From Meiothermus cerbereus DSM 11376 (GTDB taxonomy: Bacteria > Deinococcota > Deinococci > Deinococcales > Thermaceae), in assembly GCF_000620065.1 (NCBI RefSeq), contig NZ_KK211061.1, forward strand, positions 106,585 through 170,584: DNA of 64,000 nucleotides, written 5' to 3'. How positions within the stretch are numbered: position 1 is the first letter of the stretch; each line of letters starts with the position of its first letter. The notes beneath the pieces are model-generated. The model ran no database searches. It was not told the DNA's origin and saw only the letters and a program-made list of their open reading frames with translations. Both the position numbers and the translations under genes were made by a program. Shown here in pieces: positions 25,859 through 35,199 of the stretch.

Positions 25859-28182
25859 CGGATGGCCAGCTCCTCGGCCCGCTCGAGCGAGGCCCGGGCC
25901 AGGTTGCGCTCGATCTGGGCCTTGCCCGAGAGGTACTGTTTGGGCCAGCCCACCTCGGTGTAGCCCAGCCGCGCGGCCTGGTTCAGGGTCCAGTGGGGGT
26001 CGGCCAGGTGCGGGCGGGCGATGGCGCACAGGTCGGCCCGCCCGGCGGCGATGATGGAGTTCACGTGGTCGGCCTCGTAGATGGCCCCCACTGCCATGGT
26101 GGCGATGCCCACCTCGTTGCGGATGCGGTCGGCGAAGAGGGTCTGGTACATCCGCCCGTACACCGGCCTGGCCTGGCGGGTGGTCTGCCCCGAGGAGACA
26201 TCGATCAGGTCGCACCCGGCCTCCTTGAACAGGCGGGCAATCTCTACCGCGTCGTCGGGGGTGTTGCCGCCGGGGGCCCAGTCGTGGGCGGAGATCCGCA
26301 CCGAGATGGGCAAGTGCTCAGGCCAGACCGCGCGCAAAGCCCGGAAGACCTCGAGGGGGTAGCGGCAGCGGTTCTCCAGGCTCCCGCCATACCCATCGGT
26401 GCGGTGGTTGGTGAGGGGGCAGATGAAGGCCGAGAGCAAATAGCCGTGGGCACAGTGCAGCTCGAGCCAGTCGAAGCCCGCCTCCACCCCCCACAGCGCG
26501 GCCTGCACGAAGTCGGCCTTGACCCGCTCCATGTCTTCCAGGGTCATCGCGCGGGGAATCTGATTATTGGGGCCGTAGGGGATGGGCGAGGGGGCCAGCA
26601 GCGGCCAGTTGCCTTCCGGCAGGGGCTCGTCCTGGGCCTCCCAGCCCACCTGGGTCGAGCCCTTGGGCCCGGCGTGCCCCAGCTGGAGCCCGATCTTGGC
26701 ATCGCTGTGCTGGTGCACGAAGTCCACGATGCGCTTGTAAGCCAGCATGTGCGCTTCGCTGTACAGCCCCGCACAGCCCGGGGTGATGCGCCCGTCGGGT
26801 GAGGGGGCGGTCATCTCGGTGAAGACCAAAGCAGCCCCACCCAGAGCCCGCGCCCCCAGGTGCACCAGGTGGAAGTCGTTCACCAGCCCATCTTTGGCCG
26901 AGTACATGGCCATGGGCGAGACCACCACCCGGTTTTTGAGCGTAAGGCCCCGCAGCCGAAAGGGCGTAAACATGGGCGGAATGGGCCGGGCGGGCAGGCC
27001 GGATTTTTGCGCCAGCCAGGCCTCGTAACCCTCGAGGTACTTGCGGTCGCGCAAGCGCAGGTTCTCGTGGGAGATGCGCTGGGAGCGGGTGAGCAGGCTA
27101 TAGGCGAACTGCTCGGCTTCAAAGTGGCTGTAGCGCTCCACGTTCTCGAACCACTCGGTGGAGTTGCGGGCGGCGTTTTGCAGCTTCAGCACCTCTATCT
27201 GCCGCACCTCCTGGTAGGTTTCCAGCACCTCCTCGAGCTTATCCGGGGTATCGCCCAGCCGCTCGAAGGTGCGGGCCAGCTCGATGGCGTCCTCCAGGGC
27301 CAGCTTGGTGCCGCTGCCAATCGAGAAGTGGGCGGTGTGGGCGGCGTCGCCCATCAACACCACCGGCACCTTGCCGTTCCAGTGCACCCAGCGCTGGCAG
27401 ACCACCCGGGGAAACTTGATCCAGATGGCCGAACCGCGCAGGTGAGCGGCGTTGGACATCAGTTTGTGCCCGCCCAGATACTTGGCGAAAAGCCGCTCAC
27501 AGAAGGCGATGCCCTCCTCCTGGCTCATCTGGCCCAGGCCCGCCTTCTGCCAGACCTCTTCGGGTGTCTCCACGATGAAGGTCGAGGTGTGTTCGTCGAA
27601 CTGGTAGGCGTGGGCCTGGAACCAGCCCCACTCGGTCTTTTCGAAGGCAAAGGTGAAGGCCGGAAAAGGCTGGTGGGTGCCCAGCCAGACGAAGCGGCAC
27701 TTACGCAGTTCGATGTCGGGCTGGTAGGTAGGTTCGTACTTTTTGCGGATGCGGCTGTTGATGCCATCGGCGGCGATGACCAGGTCGGCCCTGTACTCCC
27801 TGGCAATGGCTTCATCGTCGGCGACTTCGGTCTGAAAGACCAGATGAACCCCTAACTCGCGGCAGCGGTCTTGCAGGATGTTCAACAGCCTCTGCCGCCC
27901 AATGCCAATGAAGCCGTGGCCCGAGGAGCAAATCGTGCGCCCCTTGAAATGCACTTCGATGTCATCCCAGTGGTGGAAAGCCCGGCTAACCTGGAGGTAG
28001 GTGGGGTAGTCGGCTTTTTCCAGGTTGCCCAGGGTCTGGTCGGAGAAGACCACCCCCCAGCCGAAGGTATCGTCCGGGCGGTTGCGCTCGAGCACCGTGA
28101 CCTGGTGGGCCGGGTTCTGCTTTTTCATCAGCAGGGCGAAATAAAGCCCCGCTGGCCCTCCGCCGATGCAAACTATCCGCAT
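25855..28182 (-). CDS. 2-aminobenzoyl-CoA monooxygenase/reductase (anthraniloyl-CoA monooxygenase), bifunctional
   Basis: The 775-residue two-domain flavoenzyme. Residues 1-~390 are an aromatic-ring monooxygenase: FAD Rossmann motif [13 protein letters not shown], the DG segment [13 protein letters not shown], and [22 protein letters not shown]. Residues ~400-775 are an Old Yellow Enzyme-type reductase: [50 protein letters not shown] and RISAHDW. This fusion is diagnostic of the Azoarcus evansii enzyme, which monooxygenates and then reduces 2-aminobenzoyl-CoA, destroying aromaticity. Salicylyl-CoA hydroxylases share the fusion, but kynureninase and the aminobenzoate ligase nearby favour anthranilate. 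It is the first gene of the operon. Confidence 0.88.
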   Translation of the reverse strand: MRIVCIGGGPAGLYFALLMKKQNPAHQVTVLERNRPDDTFGWGVVFSDQTLGNLEKADYPTYLQVSRAFHHWDDIEVHFKGRTICSSGHGFIGIGRQRLLNILQDRCRELGVHLVFQTEVADDEAIAREYRADLVIAADGINSRIRKKYEPTYQPDIELRKCRFVWLGTHQPFPAFTFAFEKTEWGWFQAHAYQFDEHTSTFIVETPEEVWQKAGLGQMSQEEGIAFCERLFAKYLGGHKLMSNAAHLRGSAIWIKFPRVVCQRWVHWNGKVPVVLMGDAAHTAHFSIGSGTKLALEDAIELARTFERLGDTPDKLEEVLETYQEVRQIEVLKLQNAARNSTEWFENVERYSHFEAEQFAYSLLTRSQRISHENLRLRDRKYLEGYEAWLAQKSGLPARPIPPMFTPFRLRGLTLKNRVVVSPMAMYSAKDGLVNDFHLVHLGARALGGAALVFTEMTAPSPDGRITPGCAGLYSEAHMLAYKRIVDFVHQHSDAKIGLQLGHAGPKGSTQVGWEAQDEPLPEGNWPLLAPSPIPYGPNNQIPRAMTLEDMERVKADFVQAALWGVEAGFDWLELHCAHGYLLSAFICPLTNHRTDGYGGSLENRCRYPLEVFRALRAVWPEHLPISVRISAHDWAPGGNTPDDAVEIARLFKEAGCDLIDVSSGQTTRQARPVYGRMYQTLFADRIRNEVGIATMAVGAIYEADHVNSIIAAGRADLCAIARPHLADPHWTLNQAARLGYTEVGWPKQYLSGKAQIERNLARASLERAEELAIR

Positions 28183-28273
28183 GGCTCAAACCCGTCCACT
28201 GCAAAAGGTTGTGGTGGCTTGCAAAAGCGCCTCATACTTCCCGACCCCGGTTACCTCAGCGGTATTTTGTTTA

Positions 28274-28315
28274 GGTATAAAATATTTAGATTTGATGTAA
28301 AAAATTGTATTAGAT
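28274..28315 (-). promoter_or_regulatory. Catabolic operon promoter with imperfect palindrome
   Basis: On the minus strand: TTTACA (28301-28296), 16 nt, TATACC (28279-28274), in a strikingly AT-rich island. An imperfect inverted repeat (28290-28315; arms ATTTGATGTAA and TTGTATTAGAT around AAAA, 7 of 11 pairs) covers the -35 box and is a candidate operator for the cluster's MarR protein. The 5' leader to the ATG at 28182 would be about 85 nt. Confidence 0.5.
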
Positions 28316-28327
28316 ACCACAATCAAC

Positions 28328-28353
28328 CACCCCGCCCGTAAGCGGGGTGTTTT
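28328..28353 (+). terminator. GC hairpin with T-tract on the plus strand
   Basis: ACCCCGC-ccgtaa-GCGGGGT is followed by GTTTTTT, an intrinsic terminator as read on the plus strand. No plus-strand gene ends here. On the minus strand, which would carry the end of the S8 protease transcript, the stem is preceded by A's but not followed by a U-tract. Its role is uncertain. Confidence 0.45.
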
Positions 28354-28381
28354 TTGGGCTGCGGCGGGAATGGGGATGAGT

Positions 28382-30784
28382 TTACCGCTCGAGCAGTCTT
28401 TTGAAGGCCTCGAGGACTGGCTTGTGCTCGAGCTCAGCGGTCGTGCCGGAGACCAGCTCGAGGCTCAGGTTGATGTTGCTGGCCGGTGGCCGGACCAGGG
28501 CCACCTGGCGGCCCACCAGGTACACCCCAAAGTAATCGCCGCTGTCCACGGTCTGGTTGCGGTTGATGTCCTTCCAGCCGGCCACTGCATAGGAACCGGC
28601 CTCTAGCCCTGGGATGGTGTAGTTGCCGGTGCGGGTATCGGCGCTGAGGGTGACCCCTTTGGAGCGGTTGACATCGAAATCGCTGCCGGTCCAGAAGAGG
28701 GCAGCCATGAACGCATCCTTCAGGGTGGGTAGATTGGCGGTTCCCACCGTGAGCACCAGCGCGGCATTCACGGTCTGGCTGCCCGCACTGCCCTGCACCA
28801 CCATGGGGTACTGGCCGGGCGGCACCGTAGCGGCCACGCTGAGGGCCAGGGTGGCGGTGGCACCGGTGGAGGGGTTAGGGGTGAAGGTGCCGCTCACCCC
28901 GGCGGGCGCGCCCTGAAGGCTCAGGGTAACCGCCCCGGTAAACCCTCCTACCCGCTCGATACCCACGACCACCTGGGCCGTACCGCCGGGTGCTACGGTA
29001 AGGCTGCTGGGGGTGGTGCTCAGGGTAAAAGAGCCCACAGGTGCCCCGGCCAGAGCCTGCAGGGCGGCATGGGCATCCACCAGTCCAGCCCCGCAGTCGG
29101 CGGCGGTGATCCCGGGCGGGGGGGTGGGGCGCCTGGCGTCGGTCTCGCCCTGGCACTGGGTCTGGGTGAGGGGACGGGCGGTGCGCCGCAGGATGTCGAG
29201 GGCCTCGGCGCGGGTCAGGCTGGGTCGGGCGCTTTTCATCAGGGCGATCAGGCCGGCCACATGGGGGGCAGCCATCGAGGTGCCGTGGTAAAAGACGTAG
29301 TTGAACTGGTTGTTGGGGTCGGACTTAAGCGGGCTCAGCACCCCACCGCCGCTCTGGATGCCGTTCAGGTTAACCGAGACATTCCCACCGGGGGCCATCA
29401 CATCGATGCGCGTGCCAAAGTTGGAGTAGGGGGCGCGACCGCCCGAAGGGCCGGTTGCGCCGACGGTGATTACACCGCTACAACTGGCTGGAGTAAAGTT
29501 GGCTGCGTTCTGAGCGTTGTTCCCTGCCGCTGCCACAATAATGACTCCGGCAGCATTGATGCGGTTGATGACATCCTGGTAGAGCGGGGTCTGGCTACAG
29601 GGCCGGGCCCCGCCCAGGCTCATGTTGATGATGGCCGCTTTGTTGGGGTTGGCAGGTGCGCCCTCCACCGGCAGCGCGGCTGCCCACAGCATTCCATCGG
29701 TGATGTCCACCAGGGTGCCACCCTGTACGCCCAGCACCCGCACCGGCAGCAGCCGGGCGCCCCAGCTCACCCCGGCTACGCCCAGGTTGTTGTCGCTGCG
29801 GGCCAGGATGGTTCCGGCCACGTGGGTGCCGTGGTAGCTGCTCTGGGTAGGTTCTGACAGGTCGCCGGAATCCTCCGGGTTGTTGTCGCGCCCGTTGCCG
29901 TCGCGGGCATTGTTGGGGTCGGAGATCATGTCGAAACCGGGCAGGATGCGGTCTGGGTCGAAATCGGGGTGTTGCAAAAGCTGACCGGTGTCAACTACCG
30001 CGACCGTGACGGGGTTGGTCTGGCCGCGCTCGGTATCCCAGGCCTGGGGCAGGTTGATGGCGGGATAGTGCCACTGCTGGGGGTAGAGGGGGTCGTTGGG
30101 GGTACGGGCGGGGTAGAGCATATAGTTGGGCTGGGCATACTCGATCTCGGGCCGGGCGGAAAGCTCGGCCACCGCGTTCAGAACACCCTGGGCATCGAGC
30201 GGCGCCTGGAAAAGCGCGGTGCGCTCGAGCGAAAGACCCCGCACCCGTTGCAGAACCGCTCCGCTCGCTTGCAGCGCCTGCAGGCTTTGCAGGCTGACCC
30301 CCGCCTTGAACTTGACGATCACCTGCCCGGGTACAAAGTCGGTATCGGCTGCCGACGCGCCTCCAGTGCCGATGCTAACCGTGCCGGAGATGCTACCCCC
30401 GCTGCCGCCCGGCGGCCCGCCGCCAGCCTGCACATTCAGGCGGAAGGTAGCGGTGTTGCTGGCTGCGCCGCTGGTGCCACGCACCACCGCATCGTAGGTG
30501 CCGCTGGCGACCCCCCCACCCACCAGCACCGTGAGGAGGCTGGTGTTCGCGGTGCTGCTGACGCTGGGGGGGTCGAAGCTGCCGGTGATGCTGGGCGGCA
30601 CACCCTCGAGCGCAAGCACCACCTGGTTGGTTGCGCCCGGCGCGAAGGCCACGGTCACGGTAGCGGTGGCAAAACTGCCCACGGTCGCGGTCATCCCCGG
30701 TACGGACAGGCTGAAATTGGGGGTGCCGCCGCCGCCGCAGGCGCTCACGAGAAACACAAACCACAAGGCTGCCCATCGGTACAT
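28382..30784 (-). CDS. Secreted S8 (subtilisin-like) serine protease, lipoprotein
   Basis: The 800-residue protein has a lipobox (FLVSAC, Cys16), so it is likely a lipid-anchored export product. A Gly/Pro linker and an inhibitory pro-region of fervidolysin type (VPGQVIVKFKAG) precede the catalytic domain. The triad is Asp ~265 (VAVVDTG), His ~317 (YHGTHVAG) and Ser ~502 (HGTSMAAPHVAG). Ig-like/beta-sandwich segments with PSxTGATATL-type repeats occur before and after the protease domain, and a C-terminal domain contains DINRNQTVDSGDYFG, a possible Ca-binding loop. A GGAGG site precedes the ATG. It is the last gene of a four-gene minus-strand set. Confidence 0.88.
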   Translation of the reverse strand: MYRWAALWFVFLVSACGGGGTPNFSLSVPGMTATVGSFATATVTVAFAPGATNQVVLALEGVPPSITGSFDPPSVSSTANTSLLTVLVGGGVASGTYDAVVRGTSGAASNTATFRLNVQAGGGPPGGSGGSISGTVSIGTGGASAADTDFVPGQVIVKFKAGVSLQSLQALQASGAVLQRVRGLSLERTALFQAPLDAQGVLNAVAELSARPEIEYAQPNYMLYPARTPNDPLYPQQWHYPAINLPQAWDTERGQTNPVTVAVVDTGQLLQHPDFDPDRILPGFDMISDPNNARDGNGRDNNPEDSGDLSEPTQSSYHGTHVAGTILARSDNNLGVAGVSWGARLLPVRVLGVQGGTLVDITDGMLWAAALPVEGAPANPNKAAIINMSLGGARPCSQTPLYQDVINRINAAGVIIVAAAGNNAQNAANFTPASCSGVITVGATGPSGGRAPYSNFGTRIDVMAPGGNVSVNLNGIQSGGGVLSPLKSDPNNQFNYVFYHGTSMAAPHVAGLIALMKSARPSLTRAEALDILRRTARPLTQTQCQGETDARRPTPPPGITAADCGAGLVDAHAALQALAGAPVGSFTLSTTPSSLTVAPGGTAQVVVGIERVGGFTGAVTLSLQGAPAGVSGTFTPNPSTGATATLALSVAATVPPGQYPMVVQGSAGSQTVNAALVLTVGTANLPTLKDAFMAALFWTGSDFDVNRSKGVTLSADTRTGNYTIPGLEAGSYAVAGWKDINRNQTVDSGDYFGVYLVGRQVALVRPPASNINLSLELVSGTTAELEHKPVLEAFKRLLER

Positions 30785-30796
30785 AGCACCCTCCTG

Positions 30797-31216
30797 CTAC
30801 TGCTGGTTGTAGGTGGAGGGAACGGTGAACTGGGTGGGGGAATTGGGCCGGGTAACGGTAAAGGTAAAGCGGTACTGGCCGCTAATTTTGAGGTAGCAGG
30901 TGTTCGGCGGCTGCAAGGCCAGCCGCTCGCTGGGGATGACCAGGGCGCCCCCCAGGTTGACATCGAAGTTACCAAAGGAAGGCCCGATGGCGTGGGTAAT
31001 GTTGACGCTGAGGAGCTGCATGTTTTCGCTGGGGGCGGCCAGGAACTGCAAACAGGGCCTGATCTGGCCGCCAAAGTTGCCGTTGGTCTCGAGGGCGAAG
31101 ATGCTGATGGTGGGGGTAGCGGGTGGGGGTGGGGGAGGGGCGGTGTTGCTGCTACCGCAGGCGCTGAGCACCCCCAGGACCAGCCATAGACCGGTGTGTT
31201 TGAGCCATGTGTTCAT
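30797..31216 (-). CDS. Small lipoprotein of unknown function
   Basis: The 139-residue protein has a lipoprotein signal peptide ending LSAC (Cys20), then a Ser/Pro-rich linker with a PPPPPP run, and a compact domain of unknown family with two further cysteines (PCLQF and NTCYL) that could form a disulfide. AAAGGAGG precedes the ATG. It lies 12 nt upstream of the protease gene and 29 nt after the barrel gene, which suggests co-expression at the cell surface. Confidence 0.75.
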   Translation of the reverse strand: MNTWLKHTGLWLVLGVLSACGSSNTAPPPPPPATPTISIFALETNGNFGGQIRPCLQFLAAPSENMQLLSVNITHAIGPSFGNFDVNLGGALVIPSERLALQPPNTCYLKISGQYRFTFTVTRPNSPTQFTVPSTYNQQ

Positions 31217-31245
31217 ACTGCCTCCTTTGAGCTACTGCTTATGAG

Positions 31246-31767
31246 TCAGAAAAAGATGTTGGCGCCCACCCTGAGCCCGATGGTGGTGCCGCTGATGGGC
31301 ATCGAGACCGCCGAGCCCCCGGCCGTCCCGGTGACCGAGCCGGTAGCGAAACCTGGCCGGGCCTCGGCGAAGAGGGCAAACTGGCGGTTGAGCAGATACT
31401 CCACCCCCAGCACCCCGTTGCCCTCAAATACGATTCCCGAGACCGAGGCCCCCTGCACCAACCCGCTCAGGAAGCCCAGGCCAACCCCTGCGCCGATGTA
31501 AGGGTTGATGGGGGAGTTGGGCGTGGCGACCAGGTACAGGCCATCCGCCCCGAATCCAAAGCCGGTCAGACCCCCTCCCGAACTAAAGGAAAGCACGCCC
31601 CTGGCCCCAAAGGCCGGGGTGAAGGTGGCCCCGAACTGCACCCCAAAGGTGGCGGTGCTGTCGTTGAGGGCGAAGGCAAAGGTTCCCCCCAGGTAGGCGC
31701 GCTGGGCCAGACCTTGACCCCAAAGACCGAGGACAATCAGAACCAGGGACAGCAGGATTTTTCTCAT
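31246..31767 (-). CDS. Small outer-membrane beta-barrel-like protein
   Basis: The 173-residue protein has a signal peptide (cleavage after LWGQGLA). Its mature sequence alternates hydrophobic and small polar residues in Gly-rich strands (YIGAGVGLGFLSG, ALFAEARPGFATG) and ends in a terminal Phe-Phe, a common outer-membrane barrel signature. It contains no cysteine. AAGGAG precedes the ATG. It resembles small eight-stranded barrels of the OmpW/OmpX size class, but no specific family is claimed. Confidence 0.7.
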   Translation of the reverse strand: MRKILLSLVLIVLGLWGQGLAQRAYLGGTFAFALNDSTATFGVQFGATFTPAFGARGVLSFSSGGGLTGFGFGADGLYLVATPNSPINPYIGAGVGLGFLSGLVQGASVSGIVFEGNGVLGVEYLLNRQFALFAEARPGFATGSVTGTAGGSAVSMPISGTTIGLRVGANIFF

Positions 31768-31803
31768 AGTATTTGCTCCTTATGGGCTCTAGAAGCACAA
31801 AAT

Positions 31804-31992
31804 TTAGCGGGTGTCGGGTGGTTTTGGCCGGAACTGCTCCATCCAGTGCAGGGCGGCCTCGAGGCTATCGGTCTGGGCCTCCGCGCCGCTTTGCACATGG
31901 CGCACCTGGTAGCGTTGGCTGCCACCGGGAAGCAGCCAGCAGCGAACCAAGAAAGTGGTACGCTGCTTGGGCAGGCGTTTGGATTTGTGCAT
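31804..31992 (-). CDS. Small hypothetical protein (62 aa)
   Basis: It starts at the ATG preceded by GAGGAG at good spacing. The basic N-terminus (MHKSKRLPKQR) is followed by FLVRCWLLPGGSQRYQVRHVQSGAEA and SLEAALHWMEQF, a pattern reminiscent of small single-domain proteins with an R-x-V-x-H-V-x-S-G core and a final SLE-x-A-L helix. Function is unknown. It sits between the barrel gene and the divergent SARP-type regulator and may belong to the same regulated set. Confidence 0.6.
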   Translation of the reverse strand: MHKSKRLPKQRTTFLVRCWLLPGGSQRYQVRHVQSGAEAQTDSLEAALHWMEQFRPKPPDTR

Positions 31993-32071
31993 ACAACGCT
32001 CCTCAGCAGCCTCATGGGGCCATAATTCCGCAGGGCCCTTACCGGTCACTTACTGGCGCTTACTGCCTTGC

Positions 32072-32077
32072 TAAGAT
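32072..32077 (+). promoter_or_regulatory. -10 box of the SARP-type regulator gene
   Basis: TAAGAT lies 8 nt before the ATG at 32086, typical leaderless spacing. A weak TTACTG (32050-32055) is 16 nt upstream. Confidence 0.4.
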
Positions 32078-32085
32078 GAAACAAG

Positions 32086-35073
32086 ATGTCCGCGCAACCG
32101 CGCCTGCGCATTGGTTTACTGGGCCAGTTTCGCTTGAGCCTGGACGACCAGGTCTTGCCCATCCTGGCCCAGCGTAGGAAGGCCAGCGACATCATCAAGC
32201 TGCTGGCCCTGCAGCCCAAGCAGCGCCTCCACCGCGAACAGGTGGTGGACGCCCTGTGGCCCGATCTGGACCAAAAGGCGGGCATGAACAACCTTCACCA
32301 GAACCTCTACCACGCCCGCCGCATGCTCGAGCCGGGGCTTTCAAGAGGAGCCAGACCGCGCTTTCTGACCTTCGAACACGAGACCCTGGTGCTATATGCC
32401 AGCGGCCCGCTCGAGGTGGATTACTTTGCGTTCCTGCGCGGGGTAAGCCAGGCCCGCAGGCAGGGCGATGCGGCCCTCTACGAGGCTGCGGTGGCGCTGT
32501 ACCAGGGCGATTTGTTGCCCGAAGACATCTACGAGGACTGGACGGAGCCCCAGCGCGACGAGGCCCGTTCGCTGTACCTGGCTGCCCTGCTTGAGCTGGC
32601 CCGGCTTTTGGAGCAGCAGGACGAACTGCTCCGGGCGGGGCGTTACCTCGAGCAAGCCATTGCCAAAGAGCCGACCGCCGAAGCGGCCCACCTGGCCCTG
32701 ATGCAGATCTACGCCCGCACCGGGCGACAGATGGAGGCCATTCGACAGTTTCAAACCCTGCGCGAAGCCCTGGTACACGAACTGGGCGAGGAGCCCGACG
32801 AGGGCACCCGGGCGGTCTACGAGCAGATTCTGCAGCAGTTGCCTAACCTAAAAGAACGCGCGCTGTCCGCCGAGCCCAGACCCGCCCGGCCAGGATGGGT
32901 GCCGGCAGCTTTGTCGCCCCTGGTGGGCCGCGAAAGAGAGCTGGAAGAGACCCTGCAGCTATTGTCCGGTACCCGCTGCCTGACCCTAACGGGGGCTGCC
33001 GGTTCAGGAAAAACCCGCCTGGCACAGGAACTGGCCTCGAGGTTGCAGGGGCAGTACGAAGGGGGGGTCTGGTGGGTGGAGCTGGTAGCCCTGAGCAACG
33101 CTCAGATGATACTGCCGGCCATCGCCCAGACCCTGGGGGTGCACGGCACTTCTGAGCCCCTAAAGAGCGTCCTCGAGCGGTTGCAGGGTAGCAAAGCCTT
33201 GCTGGTGCTGGACAACTGCGAACACCTGATCGAAGGCTGTGCCGAGACGGCCATTCAATTGCTCAAATCGCTTCCAGGGCTGCAACTGCTGGCAACCAGC
33301 CGGGAGTCGCTGGGGATTGAGGGAGAGATGGCCTGGGTAGTAGCACCGCTGCAGGTGCCCGCTCCCGAAGCCGACGGCTACCCGGAGGCGCTGGAACGCT
33401 GCGAGTCGGTGCGATTTCTGCTGGGGCGGATTCGGCAGCGCCAGCCTCACTTTCAGCTCGACGGGCACAACGCGGATTACCTGGCGCAAATCTGCCGCCG
33501 ACTGGAGGGACTGCCGCTGGCCCTGGAACTGGTGGCGACCTGGGTTGGGACGCTCTCGCTGGAGCAGATTGTCGCGCGCCTGGACAACAGCCTGCGCCTG
33601 CTGACCCGGGGCCACCGGGGTGTAGAGCGGCACCACCAGACCCTGGAGGCAGCCTTGGAGTGGAGTTATGCCCTGCTGGGCGAGCCGGAGAAAAACCTGT
33701 TTGTGCGGCTTTCGGTGTTTGTGGGGGGCTGGAGGCTCGAGGCTGCTGAAATGTTGTGCGCCGACCAGGGTATGGGGGCGGGTGAACTGGCAGAATGGCA
33801 TGCCAGGCTGGTGCGCACCTCGATGGTCATGCGGTTTGAGGAGGGTTCCCAGCCGCGTTTTCGCATGTTGGAGCCGGTTCGACAGTTCGCCCAGGCCCGG
33901 CTTGAGGCCCTGGGTCTGGCCGAGGCAACCCAAAAACGTTTGCTGGAATGCTATCTGGCCGAGGCTACCCGCATTGCCCCCAAGCTAACCGGGGCGGAAC
34001 AGGCCCAATGGTACAGCCACCTCTCCAGAGAGTACGAAAACATCCGGGCGGTTTTGCAGTGGGGCCAGTCCTGCCAGCTTGAGCTGGGTTTACAGCTCGC
34101 AGCGCGGCTGTGGCGCTTCTGGCAGGTCAAGGGTCACGCCCAGGAGATGCGGGCCTGGTTCGAGGAGGCCCTGCCCCAGGCCAGGCAAGTTCCTCCGGCT
34201 GTGTTGGCCGAAGCCTACAACGCAGCAGGAATCATGGCCCGCACCTGCGGCCTCTACGACCGCTCCTTCGAGTACCTGACGCAGGCGCTGGCCCTGCGCC
34301 GTGCGCTGGCAGATCGGCGGGGGGAGGCCATTGCGCTCAACAACCTGGCCGTGAGTGCCCGCGACCAGGCCGATTACCCCAAGGTCGAACACTACGGCCG
34401 TCAGAGCCTGGCCATCGCCCGCGAGATCGGCGACCGGAACCTCGAGGCCCTGGGCTTGATGAACCTGGGGGTTGCGCTGCGCGGACAGGCCCAGGATGAA
34501 GCAGCTCGCGAGCATTTTCGGCAAAGTCTGGCAATTTTTAGCGAGTTGGGCGAAAAGCGGTCGGTGGCTGCCCTATACAACTATCTGGGCGGACTGGCCC
34601 AGGATCAGGGCCGCTGGCAGGAAGCCCAGCAGCTCTACCAGCAGAGCCTCGAGCTCAACCAGGAGTTGGGCGATTTCTGGGGGCTGGGCATCTCCACCCA
34701 CAACCTGGCTGCCCTTCGATACGAGCAGCAAGAGTACGCCCAGGCCTGGGAAGCGTTGCAACAGAGCCTGGCCTACTACCGCCGGGCGGGGGTGCGGCAC
34801 GGTCTGAACGAATGCTTCGAAACTTTTGCCAGGCTGGCCCATAAGCGGGGCGAGCTCGAGCAGGCGGCCTGGGCTTTGGGGGTTTTGGAATACCTCGAGG
34901 ACGCCATGGGTGTGGTGGTGTCCTCCCAACGCCGGGACCTGCGCGAGCGGTTGGCGGAAGAACTCCGTCTGGCCATGGGCCAGGCGGCGTATATGCAAGC
35001 ACGCCAGCGAGGCCGCAGGAACACACTGGAAGATGCCTACCAGCACATCCTGGGTCGGACGCCCCAGGTTTGA
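32086..35073 (+). CDS. SARP/AfsR-type regulator: winged helix, BTAD, NB-ARC ATPase, TPR
   Basis: The 995-residue protein has an OmpR-like winged helix at residues ~5-100 (LGQFRLSLDD, KQRLHREQVVDALWPD) and a bacterial transcriptional activation domain at ~105-255 (VDYFAFLRG, ALVHELGEEPDEGTRAVYE). An NB-ARC ATPase follows at ~285-600, with Walker A GAAGSGKTR near 303-311, Walker B LLVLDNCEH and GLPLALEL. TPR repeats occupy ~690-970 (ALNNLAVSARDQADYPKVEHYGRQSLAIAREIGDR). This STAND architecture senses a ligand or partner and activates nearby genes in Streptomyces. The divergent small protein/barrel/lipoprotein/protease genes are plausible targets, by inference. Confidence 0.85.
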   Translation: MSAQPRLRIGLLGQFRLSLDDQVLPILAQRRKASDIIKLLALQPKQRLHREQVVDALWPDLDQKAGMNNLHQNLYHARRMLEPGLSRGARPRFLTFEHETLVLYASGPLEVDYFAFLRGVSQARRQGDAALYEAAVALYQGDLLPEDIYEDWTEPQRDEARSLYLAALLELARLLEQQDELLRAGRYLEQAIAKEPTAEAAHLALMQIYARTGRQMEAIRQFQTLREALVHELGEEPDEGTRAVYEQILQQLPNLKERALSAEPRPARPGWVPAALSPLVGRERELEETLQLLSGTRCLTLTGAAGSGKTRLAQELASRLQGQYEGGVWWVELVALSNAQMILPAIAQTLGVHGTSEPLKSVLERLQGSKALLVLDNCEHLIEGCAETAIQLLKSLPGLQLLATSRESLGIEGEMAWVVAPLQVPAPEADGYPEALERCESVRFLLGRIRQRQPHFQLDGHNADYLAQICRRLEGLPLALELVATWVGTLSLEQIVARLDNSLRLLTRGHRGVERHHQTLEAALEWSYALLGEPEKNLFVRLSVFVGGWRLEAAEMLCADQGMGAGELAEWHARLVRTSMVMRFEEGSQPRFRMLEPVRQFAQARLEALGLAEATQKRLLECYLAEATRIAPKLTGAEQAQWYSHLSREYENIRAVLQWGQSCQLELGLQLAARLWRFWQVKGHAQEMRAWFEEALPQARQVPPAVLAEAYNAAGIMARTCGLYDRSFEYLTQALALRRALADRRGEAIALNNLAVSARDQADYPKVEHYGRQSLAIAREIGDRNLEALGLMNLGVALRGQAQDEAAREHFRQSLAIFSELGEKRSVAALYNYLGGLAQDQGRWQEAQQLYQQSLELNQELGDFWGLGISTHNLAALRYEQQEYAQAWEALQQSLAYYRRAGVRHGLNECFETFARLAHKRGELEQAAWALGVLEYLEDAMGVVVSSQRRDLRERLAEELRLAMGQAAYMQARQRGRRNTLEDAYQHILGRTPQV

Positions 35074-35196
35074 CAAGAAATGTCCGTGATTCGTTCTTCT
35101 TGCCGGGGCCCCCACCTGAAGCACTGGCGGGAGCAACCCGCAAATCTGGAAGGTTGTGACCTGCTCTAAACAGAATGCTTCAGGTGGGGTTCCTAT
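35072..35196 (+). repeat. Repeat family C, copy C3
   Basis: It begins at the TGA stop of the regulator gene (TGACAAGAAATGTCC), then GGGGCCCCCACCTGAAGC, a diverged middle and GCTTCAGGTGGGGTTCCTATG. The arms carry compensating changes relative to other copies (CACCTGAAGC/GCTTCAGGTG instead of CGCCTGAA/TTCAGGCG), which argues that the stem is maintained. Confidence 0.75.
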
Positions 35197-35199
35197 GAC

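Noticed and set aside
25859-26215. N-terminal extension of the SDR gene
   Set aside because: The added residues are Arg/Pro-rich shadow translation of the monooxygenase/reductase gene. The ATG at 25858 forms an ATGA overlap and begins the conserved SDR fold.
26860-27855. 331-codon plus-strand frame inside the monooxygenase/reductase gene
   Set aside because: It is a shadow of the verified two-domain flavoenzyme on the minus strand, with no motif of its own.
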